Assembly (NCBI GenBank): GCA_028726605.1
Contig: JAQYPV010000014.1
Coordinates: forward strand, 1 to 64,000
Direction of reading: 5' to 3'
Length of the DNA stretch: 64,000 bases
Source: Peptoniphilaceae bacterium
Lineage (GTDB): Bacteria > Bacillota > Clostridia > Tissierellales > Peptoniphilaceae
The stretch's first letter is position 1. Each line of letters begins with the position of its first letter. The position numbers were made by a program, and so were the translations under genes. This document shows, in pieces, positions 55,851-64,000 of this stretch. Below the pieces are notes generated by a model. It was not told the DNA's origin and did not search any database. It saw nothing but the letters and a program-made list of their open reading frames with translations.

Positions 55851-55855
55851 ACGAA

Positions 55856-55891
55856 AGCACACCGCGGCCGAACGCCGGGGTGTGCTTTTTT
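55856..55891 (+). terminator. Terminator after glpK and the Cna_B fragment
   Basis: AGCACACC/GGTGTGCT with a GC-rich loop is followed by six T. DNA from 55892 to 56071 holds no gene. Confidence 0.8.
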
Positions 55892-56071
55892 AGTACAGAG
55901 TCATTCCACGCCGTGGCATGAAATGCGAGTGTTGAAGAACTCCCGCTCGCTTTCTCACGAGAGGCATGGGGGTAAATGGGGAAGCCCTAAAGTCGTACGT
56001 CATGGCCCACGCCGTCTTGGTGACGTTCGCCCTGACGGCATCACTCCAACGCAGACGCTTTGAGTCCGCGC

Positions 56072-56473
56072 TCAATCGACTTTGGGGTCGTCGTGATTCG
56101 GCCGATGGGACGAACCGCGTCTAAAGAGGAGAAATGCCACAAAATCTCGTAACGCCAGGCGTTCGACATCGTTCAGGTCGTAGAGGATGCACTCGATGAG
56201 TTCTCCATCCTCGGGCTTTTCAAAATCGTAAAACGACTGGGAATACAGTTTACTCAGCGGGACGTCGAAGATGTCCGCAAAGTAGGGCATGTAGTCTGAG
56301 TTGATGGAATTGTTCCCCTTTTCCCATGCCGAGATAGCACTCACCTTGTACGAAGTGCCCATTCGATCATTCAATTCATCTGCAAGATCTTGCTGCGTCA
56401 TCTTCGCCGCTTTTCTCAAACGCGAAATGTTCCTGCCAATGCGCATACGGTTTTTGTGAAGTAAATCGTTCAT
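56072..56473 (-). CDS. HTH transcriptional regulator (XRE family)
   Basis: The 133-residue product has an N-terminal XRE helix-turn-helix (NISRLRKAAKMTQQDLADELNDRMGTSYKVSAISAWEKGNNSINSDYMPYFADIF) and an acidic then basic C-terminal half (KPEDGELIECILYDLNDVERLALRDFVAFLLFRRG) without a known domain. The start at 56473 follows AAGGAGGTG. The upstream in-frame extension is AT-rich noncoding DNA. It is divergent from the next small regulator, with AATCCATA repeated twice between them, a possible operator. Confidence 0.85.
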   Translation of the reverse strand: MNDLLHKNRMRIGRNISRLRKAAKMTQQDLADELNDRMGTSYKVSAISAWEKGNNSINSDYMPYFADIFDVPLSKLYSQSFYDFEKPEDGELIECILYDLNDVERLALRDFVAFLLFRRGSSHRPNHDDPKVD

Positions 56474-56592
56474 GAACACCTCCTTAGGAAAATTATAGAT
56501 GAAGTGAGAAGAAAAATACAGAATTGAGAAAAAATGTGACATTTGAATCCATATAATATAAACTGAATATATAGAAATCCATAGAAAATGGA

Positions 56593-56802
56593 ATGAGGGA
56601 CGATGTGACGCTGGCTGATGGTCTATCTGCATATTTGAAACAACACGATATCGATCTGGCGACTCTCTCTCGGGCAACGGGAATCCGAGAAACCACGTTG
56701 GACTCCGTGCTCAGCCAGCGCGCCCGACTGTCTGCGGAAATGTACTTCACCATCTGTGACGCTTTGCATATTTCCGTGGATAAAATTAGAACTGACGAGT
56801 AG
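56593..56802 (+). CDS. Small HTH protein, Cro-like
   Basis: The 69-residue product is essentially one helix-turn-helix (LKQHDIDLATLSRATGIRETTLDSVLSQRARLSAEMYFTICDALHISVDKI). ATG 56593 has a poor ribosome site. GTG 56605 has GAGGGA just upstream and may be the real start, giving 65 residues. With the divergent XRE regulator at 56072 it forms a repressor pair whose target could be the neighbouring Tad operon or a lost element. Confidence 0.7.
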   Translation: MRDDVTLADGLSAYLKQHDIDLATLSRATGIRETTLDSVLSQRARLSAEMYFTICDALHISVDKIRTDE

Positions 56803-56860
56803 TTATACGGGCCAATCGGTCTTTTTTTATGCACTTTTATTCAGCTCTGGTGACGAATGA

Positions 56861-56913
56861 GACACTTTGAGACATTCTGAGACAGTTTGAGACATTGTGA
56901 GACAGATTGACAC
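56861..56913. repeat. Five 10-bp direct repeats in helical phase upstream of the Tad operon
   Basis: GACA begins at 56861, 56871, 56881, 56891 and 56901, each followed by NNTTGA-like sequence ending TGA. A degenerate sixth unit starts at 56911. The spacing is exactly 10 bp, so every unit lies on the same face of the helix. The DNA from 56914 to 57119 has no gene; AGCGGG/CCCGCT (57085-57105) forms a hairpin just before the cpaF ribosome site. Confidence 0.75.
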
Positions 56914-57119
56914 AAAATCGACATTTATGGGACACACGGTTTTGGGAAATACGCTAGCATGGAGTTGACCCATGAGATGTGTCGCCACCCATGCTGCTCT
57001 GTCGTTTTACCAAGCCATCTTCCGTGCGCACATCGCGTAGATTTCTACACTCGGCCAAGGACACGCCGGGGACCGGGTGAACGCAGCGGGGAAGTCCAAC
57101 CCGCTCAAAAGGAGGCCGT

Positions 57120-58439
57120 ATGGAAACCAGCAAGGTCGCTGAGCGAATGCTTACTCAATTGCGCGCCCAGGTGGACGTGAGCCGCCTCGACGCCACATCG
57201 CTCTCCGATACGATCGAGACCATGGTGCGCCAAGATGCGGCGCTTGCCGATCAGGGCCTCAACGAACGCGCGAGCCTCATGAACCAGATCTACGCGGCCA
57301 TTCGAGGCTATGACATCCTCGACGAATGGCTCCACGACCCCGAAGTGACCGAGATCATGTGCAATCGCTACGACCAAATCTACATCGAACGCAACGGGCG
57401 ATTGGAGCGAACCCATCAGCGCTTTGCGTCCGAAGAAAAATACCACGACATCATCCAGAAGATCGTGAACGACGCGGGCAAGGAAGTGCACTTACGCCAG
57501 CCCATTGTCGACTGCCGGATGCCCGACGGCTCGCGTGTGAACGTCGTCTTGAACCCCGTTTCCGGCGATGGCGCGGCCCTCACCATTCGACGCTTTCGAA
57601 GCCACATCTACACCTTAGATGAACTGGTCGAAAACGGCACCCTCTCCTTTGACGCCGCGTCTTTTCTCAAGCGCTGCGTGCGCGCCAAACTCAACATCTT
57701 CATCTCCGGGGGAACCGGCTCCGGAAAGACCACACTGTTAAACGCCTTGGCCAACGAGATTCCACGCGACGAACGCCTCATCACCGTCGAAGACGCCCGA
57801 GAACTCAACTTTGAAAACATCGACAACTGGGTCGCCCTCGAAGCGCGCCGTCCCAATGCGTCCGGTGAAGGCGCCATCTCCATTCGAGATCTCATCCGCG
57901 CGTCACTGCGCATGCGTCCGGATCGCATCATCGTGGGAGAAGTCCGTGGCCCCGAAGCCATCGACGCCATCCAGGCCATGAACACCGGCCACGATGGCTC
58001 CTTCTGCACGGGTCACGCCAATTCCATCCCCGACATGCAGTTGCGCCTGGAGACCATGATTCTGAGCGGCCACGACGGGCTCCCCATCGACGCCGTGCGC
58101 CAGCAGATCGCGGCCGCCATCGACCTCTTCGTTCACGTCTCGCGCCTTCGCGACCATCGGCGCTATGTGGTGGCCATCGCGGAGCCGCTGTGGGAGGACG
58201 GCGCCATCCACTACCATGAGATTTACAAGCGCACCGTCGACGATCAAAAGATCGGCCCACTTGTGGGTGATCCTCTCAGCCTCGCTCGTCAAGGCAAATT
58301 CCTGCGTGCGGGAATTTCGCTTTCGGACGAGACGATGCCGCGCGATGCTGAATCGGAATCGACGCGACGGCCCAATGTCTTTCGTTTGTCCTCGGATGAA
58401 CGGAAAGCCCGCGCCATGCAAGGAGGTGCTGTGGGATGA
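57120..58439 (+). CDS. cpaF: Tad pilus assembly ATPase CpaF/TadA
   Basis: It drives assembly of Flp/Tad pili from the cytoplasmic face. The 439-residue product has an N-terminal helical part, then DEWLHDPEVTEIMCNRYDQIYIERNGRLE typical of CpaF. Walker A GGTGSGKTTLLNAL lies near 197, followed by ITVEDARELNF, the Walker B/Asp box region RASLRMRPDRIIVGEVRGPEA near 268, and the His box HDGSFCTGHANS. The C-terminal 80 residues (after EIYKRTV) are variable. AAAGGAGG precedes the ATG. Its end overlaps the next gene by 4 bp. Confidence 0.95.
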   Translation: METSKVAERMLTQLRAQVDVSRLDATSLSDTIETMVRQDAALADQGLNERASLMNQIYAAIRGYDILDEWLHDPEVTEIMCNRYDQIYIERNGRLERTHQRFASEEKYHDIIQKIVNDAGKEVHLRQPIVDCRMPDGSRVNVVLNPVSGDGAALTIRRFRSHIYTLDELVENGTLSFDAASFLKRCVRAKLNIFISGGTGSGKTTLLNALANEIPRDERLITVEDARELNFENIDNWVALEARRPNASGEGAISIRDLIRASLRMRPDRIIVGEVRGPEAIDAIQAMNTGHDGSFCTGHANSIPDMQLRLETMILSGHDGLPIDAVRQQIAAAIDLFVHVSRLRDHRRYVVAIAEPLWEDGAIHYHEIYKRTVDDQKIGPLVGDPLSLARQGKFLRAGISLSDETMPRDAESESTRRPNVFRLSSDERKARAMQGGAVG

Positions 58440-59335
58440 AGAGCACAAACACCATGATTCGCTTAAAAGATGAGATGAAGTCCAGGAGCAACAGAAAATG
58501 GAAGCGTATATCCGGCAGGGAATCTGACGAAACATCAGGCGTTGAGAGGAAGCGTGCCGCAAACTCATTCGTGACGCTCTCAAAGAGCACCGCGCGAGAT
58601 CCGCCAGGCATTTGGCACGGACAGCCGTTGTTATGGGCGCTTCTCGGCTTCGTCGGCGGGTTCATCTTCTTGCGAAAAGGGTGGTTCATCGCTGGATCGA
58701 CAGTCATCGGTTGGTTCTTTGGACGTCGAAAAGCGAAACGACAGCAAGAGAAACGCGACGCGGAACGGCAACGCCGCGACTTTCGTCGCTTTTTGGAGGC
58801 GCTGGCGCCGCGCCTGGATGCGGGAAGCAATATCGTCGAGGCTTTGCGCTTTGCCTATACCGAGGTCACTCAGCAAGATGAGATGTCTCTCTCACATCCG
58901 TTGATGCAACGCATCGGTCAACTTTTGGAAGCGGAACAAAACGGCTTGAGCATCAAAAGCGGCATGAAGGAAATTGCCGCCCATAACGGCGATTGGATGA
59001 TCACGAGTTATTTCGAGAGCATGATTATCGGCATGGTGCAGGGCGCGGACCTCGGAGCGCTCTCGAACGCCTATTTGCGCATTTTGGTCGAAGAAGAGCA
59101 GCTGAAAAGCGACCGCGAAGCACGCCTCGACGCTGCCCGGCGCGAGCAGATCATCCTCTTCACCATGCCCTTTCTCTTGCTCGCCGTTATGCAGTTGACA
59201 GGCCTCGTTTCGAATGAATACCGATTGCTCGACTACGTGATGCGCCTCGTCTTCGCCGTGCTCTACGGCGCGGCCTGGATCTGGAGCCGTAGCATTTTGG
59301 AGACCAGCGGCCTCGCGACCCGGGGTGAGAAGTGA
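58436..59335 (+). CDS. tadB: TadB-like type II/IV secretion F-domain membrane protein
   Basis: An inner-membrane platform subunit of the Tad pilus. The 299-residue product has a long basic N-terminal segment (about 1-60), a membrane pair near 65-90, the cytoplasmic T2SSF domain (FRRFLEALAPRLDAGSNIVEALRFAYTEV, then FESMIIGMVQGADLGALSNAYLRILVEEEQLKSDREARL), and a membrane pair near 235-285. Gene order cpaF-tadB-tadC supports the assignment. The N-terminal extension is long and low in similarity; GTG or ATG starts further in cannot be excluded. Confidence 0.85.
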   Translation: MKSTNTMIRLKDEMKSRSNRKWKRISGRESDETSGVERKRAANSFVTLSKSTARDPPGIWHGQPLLWALLGFVGGFIFLRKGWFIAGSTVIGWFFGRRKAKRQQEKRDAERQRRDFRRFLEALAPRLDAGSNIVEALRFAYTEVTQQDEMSLSHPLMQRIGQLLEAEQNGLSIKSGMKEIAAHNGDWMITSYFESMIIGMVQGADLGALSNAYLRILVEEEQLKSDREARLDAARREQIILFTMPFLLLAVMQLTGLVSNEYRLLDYVMRLVFAVLYGAAWIWSRSILETSGLATRGEK

Positions 59336-59351
59336 GAATGCGGAGGAATGT

Positions 59352-60212
59352 ATGGAAATCATGCGGTTCATCGTCGCGTCGATCGGCCTCTTGGCGTGGA
59401 TGATGCTCGCGATGCACGCGAAAAGGGAGGCCCGACGCGGCGCCCATCCGCTTCTCACTCATTTGGCCCCCTTTCCGGTGGATGTTCTCGCGTGGGGGAA
59501 TCCGGGAGGTCTGCGGCTTATCGAGCTATGGGGCGGATTTGACGCCTTGCCGGGCTTCGAGCAGAAGCGGGAGGCGTTAAGCGTCATCGTGGATCCCTTC
59601 GCCGTCGAAGAGCGCCTCATCAGCGAAGAATGTCTCGTCTGGCGCGATGTCTTCCTCTTGCTGCCCTTCGGTGCGCCACTCTTGATCGCACAGCCCTTTT
59701 GGCTCATCTTCTGGCTCGCGGGTCTGATGCTGCGCGTCGTGGGCAGCTCGTATTCTTTACAGCGCAAAGCGCGGACGCGAGAGCGGGAAGTAGCGGAGGC
59801 TCTGGGGGACGTGCTCACCCGTCTCATCCTCTCGCTCCATGCGGGGACTCTGCCTGTCGTGGCCTGGAATGCCGTCGCTCAAGAAGGCAATACGCCGCTC
59901 CATCAGGAAATGCAGCGCGTGTTGCGGCGTGTTGAAGCGGGCGAATCGTTGCGCGTGGTCGTGGCATCGCTACCCGCGCGGTATCACGTGACGGGTCTTT
60001 CCGACATGACGCAGTTATTCGCACAGAGCCTCGAATTGGGCGGGGCCGATCTCGCTGACGGCCTCGAGCGCATCCGTTCCCGCCTCTACGCCGAACGGAC
60101 GCGGCAGTTTGTGGTTGAAGCAGAACGCGCCTCTCAGCGCATGATGTTTCCCAGTTTGTTGTTATTTGCCGGCATATTACTGCTCGTCATGACGCCGGTC
60201 ATCGGCCGATGA
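59352..60212 (+). CDS. tadC: TadC-like type II secretion F-domain membrane protein
   Basis: The second platform protein of the Tad pilus. The 286-residue product has an N-terminal membrane segment, a middle membrane pair (about 100-130) and a C-terminal membrane span. Its T2SSF domain has REVAEALGDVLTRLILSLHAGTLPVVAWNAVA, then LSDMTQLFAQSLELGGADLADGLERI and ERASQRMMFPSLLLFAGILLLVMTPVI. The start at 59352 follows GGAGGAATGT; the in-frame ATG at 59325 lies within the upstream gene. Confidence 0.85.
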   Translation: MEIMRFIVASIGLLAWMMLAMHAKREARRGAHPLLTHLAPFPVDVLAWGNPGGLRLIELWGGFDALPGFEQKREALSVIVDPFAVEERLISEECLVWRDVFLLLPFGAPLLIAQPFWLIFWLAGLMLRVVGSSYSLQRKARTREREVAEALGDVLTRLILSLHAGTLPVVAWNAVAQEGNTPLHQEMQRVLRRVEAGESLRVVVASLPARYHVTGLSDMTQLFAQSLELGGADLADGLERIRSRLYAERTRQFVVEAERASQRMMFPSLLLFAGILLLVMTPVIGR

Positions 60213-60235
60213 GCGAGCGATGAAAGGAGAATTCG

Positions 60236-60487
60236 ATGTATTCTGCGATAAAACCGCTCATCTTGCATCCATTGCGTGAGGCTGTGTGGACCACGCGCCT
60301 CAAACTCGCGCGACAACTTCAACAGCTCAACGCGCAGTGGAAAAGCGAAAAAGGCGAGGTCAACATGGTGGCCATTGTGCTCATCATCTTGGTCGTCCTG
60401 GCGCTCGTCGCCATTTTCCGGGACAGCCTCACCAATCTGCTGAAGACCCTGTTCGAAAAGATTCAAAACGAGGCGCTGGCGATATGA
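60236..60487 (+). CDS. Flp1-like pilin
   Basis: The probable main subunit of the Tad pilus. The 83-residue product has a basic leader (residues 1-40) ending in KSEKG, a likely prepilin peptidase cut after Gly, then EVNMVAIVLIILVVLALVAIF, a hydrophobic assembly helix, and a short amphipathic tail. The long leader and the KG-E junction match Flp1-like proteins of Bacillota. GAAAGGAGA precedes the ATG. It overlaps the next gene by ATGA. Confidence 0.8.
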   Translation: MYSAIKPLILHPLREAVWTTRLKLARQLQQLNAQWKSEKGEVNMVAIVLIILVVLALVAIFRDSLTNLLKTLFEKIQNEALAI

Positions 60488-60930
60488 AAGCCCTGCGTTC
60501 TGAGCGCGGCAGTGTCGAAGTCGTCGAAGGATCCATCCTCTTTCCCATCGCGTTTCTGGCGGTTTTTCTGTTGCTGTTTTTGGCGTTGTTTCTCTATCGC
60601 GATGCGACGCGCGAGGCGTGGATGCGCCGGGCGCTCACACAACCACCCGATGGAGTCAGTGCCGAAGATCCCCGTCAGACGCCGACGGCAACCGCCTTGG
60701 AACAGGTCGATTTTCGCGTCAATGGTCTTTTCTTTCGCACCATGCACGCCCAATCGAAGGCTGAGCGAAGCGCTTTGACGCCTCTTCGATTCTTTGATAT
60801 GCGTGAAGATGTGCCAATCGAAATGGAGCGAACGGCCGTCTGGTCTTCTTCGACACGCAATTTGTGGCGATGGGAAGCCATCAACGGATTTGCACGTCAT
60901 GCGGCGTCCGACGTCCCAAGCGCCCCTTGA
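60484..60930 (+). CDS. TadE-like pseudopilin
   Basis: The 148-residue product has a short basic N terminus, SERGSVEVVEGSILFPIAFL with a Gly and a Glu at the fifth position of the mature helix, and one long hydrophobic segment. The remaining 110 residues are hydrophilic and would lie outside the cell. This matches TadE-type minor pseudopilins. It starts inside the flp stop codon and is followed 9 bp later by the large DUF5702-like gene. Confidence 0.8.
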   Translation: MKALRSERGSVEVVEGSILFPIAFLAVFLLLFLALFLYRDATREAWMRRALTQPPDGVSAEDPRQTPTATALEQVDFRVNGLFFRTMHAQSKAERSALTPLRFFDMREDVPIEMERTAVWSSSTRNLWRWEAINGFARHAASDVPSAP

Positions 60931-60939
60931 GGAGGTGTT

Positions 60940-63897
60940 ATGAAAAAACGCGAGTGTGAGTTTCGACAAGAACGCGGACTGATCTCTGTCTTTCTGGCGG
61001 GCATTTTGCTCTTAACCGTCACGGCGATGGCGGGCCTCTTCGATTTCGCTCGCGTCGCCAACGCCCGTGCGGAGATGAGAAGCGGGCTGAGGACGGCATC
61101 GCACGTCGTGTTATCCGATTTCTACAAACCTCTGGCCTATGAATTTGGCGTGTTTGCCCATGGAAAGGCGGACGAAGCGGAAAGCGTGGCGCAGCGCGTC
61201 ATGGATGCGCGCTGGAAGGAGACGAACGGACATGAATCCTTCATGCGACCGCGCAAGCCCTTCGTCTCGCTTGCGCCGGTTCCGGATGCACACTTGTCCT
61301 CTCCCCGGGTATTGGAAAATCAGATCCTGCAGTACATGGAATGGCAGCTACCTGGGGCGTTTTTGTCTCGCGCTGCACAGCATCTGAAGTTGTTGTCGCA
61401 ACTGAGCGATGCCGTGGCCCCGCTGGAGGCCAAAGTGCGCTATGAAGCGGAACTCCAGGGCGTACAGGAACGGATGAACGACGCCTATCGCCAAATCGAG
61501 CGCCTGGCTGGAGAAAAAATGCCGAACGGACTCACTCCCTTAAGCTCAAGGGAAAGTCCGTCGACAGAAGGACTTTTTACGGGAATTCCGGCTCTCGCGC
61601 CGGCGCTGCAAGGGCTTCAAAAAAGTGCGACGGCGTTGGACCAGTCTCTGGCTCAAAAACTGCAAAGGGCATACGAAAAAAGCGAGGAAGAGGCGCAAGA
61701 GACTGACAGTTCAACGATCGCCTTGAGCGGGACCGATCGCTTTGCATTACAAAAAGAGTTTGAACGCATGAAGCGGTCGTATACTGACGTCTCACGGTAT
61801 TTGACGGGTCTTCAAAAGAGCCTCAGTTCAGGACAGTCGTCTTTACAAAACGCGAGCGACGCCGTTCACGGTCTGGAGGCATCGGCAGAGACATGGCAAA
61901 GCGCCATCTCCGCCATGCCCAACGGGACACTGTCACAAAACCTGTTCGGCGACTTTCTGGCCGAAACGTCGAATCACGAGACCAAGGGCATGGATGAACT
62001 CCGCCTGGAGATGGAACAGTTGGAAAAAACTGCGCAGAGCGTCTCGACGGCGTGGGAGACCATTCGCGTGGATGGAAAGGCATTCAAAGATCTGACCTTT
62101 GATCAGTGGCTCAAAGGCCGATTGAACTCCCTCGAGGAAGAACAACGTGCGTTTACATTTGACGCGACCGATGTCGACGCGTCGCGCGCGGAAGGGTACC
62201 GTTCCGGGGTTCCCATCAGTGACAAAGCGTTCAAAACGCAGCAGACGATGCGTCAGCAGGCGGAAAAGGACCGCTCGGGGCTCTTCGAATTCATCGCTGC
62301 GTGGGCGAAAAAGCAAAAGGCGATGGCAAGTGCTCGACACGCGGCGCAGGCTGGACTCCCACAATTTGCGGGCGGGATCGGCGACTGGATTTCTGCCGAC
62401 GTGCTTTCGCAATACCATACCGATGCCGCGCCACTTTCGCATGAGAGCACGCCTCTGGTCGAAGTCGGCGGCGAGGCCGCCATGGTGAGCGGCGCGATGG
62501 AGAATCTGCACCGGCTCTCCGATGATTTGAAGGGCTTTTCGCTTACGACGCCACAGGAGCAGGTGAAGCTCGTCACGTATTGGTACGGGATGTTTTCGCA
62601 TCGGCTGACGGGCATGGGCGACAACGGGCGCCTGAGCGCATTGTCCCTCAACGGTCTGCCTTTGGACCAACGCCCGCTCTACGGTGCGGAGCTGGAATTC
62701 ATCCTCCATGGGAGGTCCAGCTGGATGGCCAATTTGCAACAGACTCAGTGGCGTATCGCATCCATACGTCTCATGGCCAATCTGATTGCCGCTTTTTCCT
62801 CCTCCACACTCTACGCGGAGACCTCCCAACTGGCATTTGCGCTCGCCGGGTGGACAGGCTTTGCCGTTCCGTTCGTGCAGTCGGCCCTTTTGACGCTGCT
62901 CGCCATCGGAGAGACGCATTTGGACATGCAGGCGCTCTTAGCCGGCGAAGCGGTGGCGATGATGAAGACGGATGAGACGTGGCAGTTCTCGCTGAACGGC
63001 ATCAGAAAGCTCTCGCATGAAGCGGTCGCCGATGTCTTTGACTACGCCGAAGATGAGTTGCTCGCTGGGGTGGAGGCCGGCGGCGCCGTCTTGACCGAAA
63101 GCATGAACAAGATGCGTCAACAGGCGGTGACTGCGGCTCGCGCCGCCTTTGAGCGTCCGATTCTGACTTATGCCGAGCGTCTGTTGATGGCGACGGAACC
63201 TTGGGAAGTACAGGACCTCGAAGGTAAAATTGGGTCCGCGCTCTCCGCCTTGCAGTCTCGTTCAGGATCCGGAGTCGTCGCTGCGGCAGTGTCCCAAGCC
63301 TACGCCACACTAAGAGGGCAGAGCGGCGCCATCGCTCAAGCGGTCTTGAATGCCCAAAGCGTCAAAAGAGAAAGCGGCGAGGAGACGAGCGGCGCGCTTG
63401 AGAGCCTGAACGGAGCACTTCGGCCCATTCTTCAAAACGCGGGTTCGGGACTGGATGCGGTCGTTGAGAAAGAGACGGCGGCCCTATCTCAAGGCATCTC
63501 GAACCTCCGCGCGAATGCGCAGGGAAATGTCGATCAGAAGATAGACGAATGGCTCGACCGTTTTCACGCACAGTTGGGAACCGGAAGCGATATTCCGGCG
63601 GCGAGTGGCGGCCTCAAAATGGACTATGGCGACTACGTTTTGCTCCTGCTCGTCATGTACAGTTCGACGGCCCGGGGCAAAAACGCCATGCTGTCGCAGA
63701 CCGCACAACTCATGCAGGCTGAGACGAAGGCCCCTGCTCTCACCGAGGCGCCCACGGCATTCACGTGGGAGTTAAATGCAGAAGTTCACACCTTGTTTTT
63801 AGAGGCACTCGGCGTGCGTTCGGATCCGGTTCTTTCCTTTCGTGAGAGCTGGGAAGAGGGATATGGGCGCATGGCGGTGGCGGGAGGCGCGTCATGA
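60940..63897 (+). CDS. Large Tad-associated surface protein (DUF5702-like)
   Basis: The 985-residue product begins with a basic stretch and a hydrophobic helix (GLISVFLAGILLLTVTAMAGLFDFARVANARAEMRSG) that looks like a TadG/pseudopilin N terminus. Next comes a long, mostly helical extracellular part rich in Gln, Ala, Ser and Leu (coiled-coil-like between about 170 and 420). A hydrophobic pair lies near 615-665. DUF5702-type proteins occupy this place in Tad operons of Bacillota; function unknown. The family name is from memory of architecture and context, not from a search. It ends in an ATGA overlap with a further TadE-like gene. Confidence 0.7.
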   Translation: MKKRECEFRQERGLISVFLAGILLLTVTAMAGLFDFARVANARAEMRSGLRTASHVVLSDFYKPLAYEFGVFAHGKADEAESVAQRVMDARWKETNGHESFMRPRKPFVSLAPVPDAHLSSPRVLENQILQYMEWQLPGAFLSRAAQHLKLLSQLSDAVAPLEAKVRYEAELQGVQERMNDAYRQIERLAGEKMPNGLTPLSSRESPSTEGLFTGIPALAPALQGLQKSATALDQSLAQKLQRAYEKSEEEAQETDSSTIALSGTDRFALQKEFERMKRSYTDVSRYLTGLQKSLSSGQSSLQNASDAVHGLEASAETWQSAISAMPNGTLSQNLFGDFLAETSNHETKGMDELRLEMEQLEKTAQSVSTAWETIRVDGKAFKDLTFDQWLKGRLNSLEEEQRAFTFDATDVDASRAEGYRSGVPISDKAFKTQQTMRQQAEKDRSGLFEFIAAWAKKQKAMASARHAAQAGLPQFAGGIGDWISADVLSQYHTDAAPLSHESTPLVEVGGEAAMVSGAMENLHRLSDDLKGFSLTTPQEQVKLVTYWYGMFSHRLTGMGDNGRLSALSLNGLPLDQRPLYGAELEFILHGRSSWMANLQQTQWRIASIRLMANLIAAFSSSTLYAETSQLAFALAGWTGFAVPFVQSALLTLLAIGETHLDMQALLAGEAVAMMKTDETWQFSLNGIRKLSHEAVADVFDYAEDELLAGVEAGGAVLTESMNKMRQQAVTAARAAFERPILTYAERLLMATEPWEVQDLEGKIGSALSALQSRSGSGVVAAAVSQAYATLRGQSGAIAQAVLNAQSVKRESGEETSGALESLNGALRPILQNAGSGLDAVVEKETAALSQGISNLRANAQGNVDQKIDEWLDRFHAQLGTGSDIPAASGGLKMDYGDYVLLLLVMYSSTARGKNAMLSQTAQLMQAETKAPALTEAPTAFTWELNAEVHTLFLEALGVRSDPVLSFRESWEEGYGRMAVAGGAS

Positions 63898-64000
63898 TGC
63901 GGTGGCGTGATGCGAGAGGCGTGATGACCGTCGAGGCGTCCTTGGTTTTGAGCCTGTTCATCCTGGCCATGATCTCTTGGATATTGTTGACGAACCTGCT
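63894..64000 (+). CDS. Second TadE-like pseudopilin, cut by the window end
   Basis: Only the first 35 codons are present: MMRWRDARGVMTVEASLVLS followed by a hydrophobic helix LFILAMISWILLTNL. The Gly-Val-Met-Thr-Val-Glu arrangement (Glu five residues after Gly) and the helix are typical of TadE-like proteins. It overlaps the upstream gene by 4 bp, so the Tad operon continues beyond the window. Confidence 0.75.
   Translation, partial: MMRWRDARGVMTVEASLVLSLFILAMISWILLTNL

Noticed and set aside
56921-57119. Possible cyclic-di-GMP riboswitch before cpaF
   Set aside because: The leader has short hairpins, but I could not place the conserved core of either c-di-GMP class.

Overview
The window looks like chromosomal DNA from a low-oxygen, Gram-positive member of the Bacillota (Clostridia/Tissierellia type, possibly Peptoniphilaceae). 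This is an inference from LPXTG-type surface proteins with class C sortases, a Gram-positive ECF riboflavin transporter, a Firmicutes-style Tad locus with a DUF5702-like protein, and lipoproteins with sugar ABC permeases. Genes are GC-rich. Intergenic stretches are often AT-rich, full of hairpins, and contain decayed genes. I could not confirm any taxon.

Layout. 1-4.1 kb: broken IS481-like transposase, RNase P RNA, rpiB, rplM-rpsI, and a decayed cell-wall-anchored surface gene followed by a palindrome-rich gap. 4.2-7.6 kb: a lipoprotein, murJ and ribU. 7.6-16.7 kb: a tightly packed plus-strand housekeeping run, tsaE, a tsaB-rimI fusion, tsaD, a PHP phosphatase, pcrA, ligA, rdgB and a YfcE-type phosphoesterase. 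16.7-19.6 kb: a structured dispersed repeat, tRNA-Arg, an IS1182-like relic between inverted repeats, and ltaE. 19.6-34.1 kb: a sortase-assembled pilus locus with a 2280-residue adhesin, a major pilin, a relic of a further pilin, a proline-rich minor pilin and three class C sortases. The likely promoter of this locus has nine G residues in its spacer. 34.1-34.8 kb: a second copy of the structured repeat and two minisatellites. 34.8-39.8 kb: ispD, ispF, metK, an MreB-family gene and a Rossmann/SAF oxidoreductase.

39.9-42.8 kb: tRNA-Pro with an integrase relic, a nested palindromic element, ridA, a truncated diaminopropionate ammonia-lyase gene and a DpaR/YheO-type regulator. 42.9-49.4 kb: an ArsR repressor with its operator, then a maltose-type ABC transporter (binding protein, small membrane protein, two permeases, ATPase) behind a CcpA/LacI-like operator. 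49.5-53.4 kb: tRNA-Val followed by the remnant of an integrated element (truncated integrase, ImmA/IrrE protease, Abi_2 protein, repressor and Cro-like gene around a shared operator) and a tRNA-Lys relic. 53.5-57 kb: a decayed FAD dehydrogenase, glpK, a composite Cna_B relic and two small regulators. 57.1-64 kb: the start of a Tad/Flp pilus operon (cpaF, tadB, tadC, flp, two TadE-like genes, a DUF5702-like gene), preceded by 10-bp direct repeats in exact helical phase.

The functional theme is surface attachment: one sortase-built pilus and one Tad pilus, each with unusual repeat DNA upstream, among metabolic and translation genes. tRNA genes mark the places where mobile DNA has entered and decayed. 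I see no CRISPR array and no 16S, 23S or 5S rRNA.
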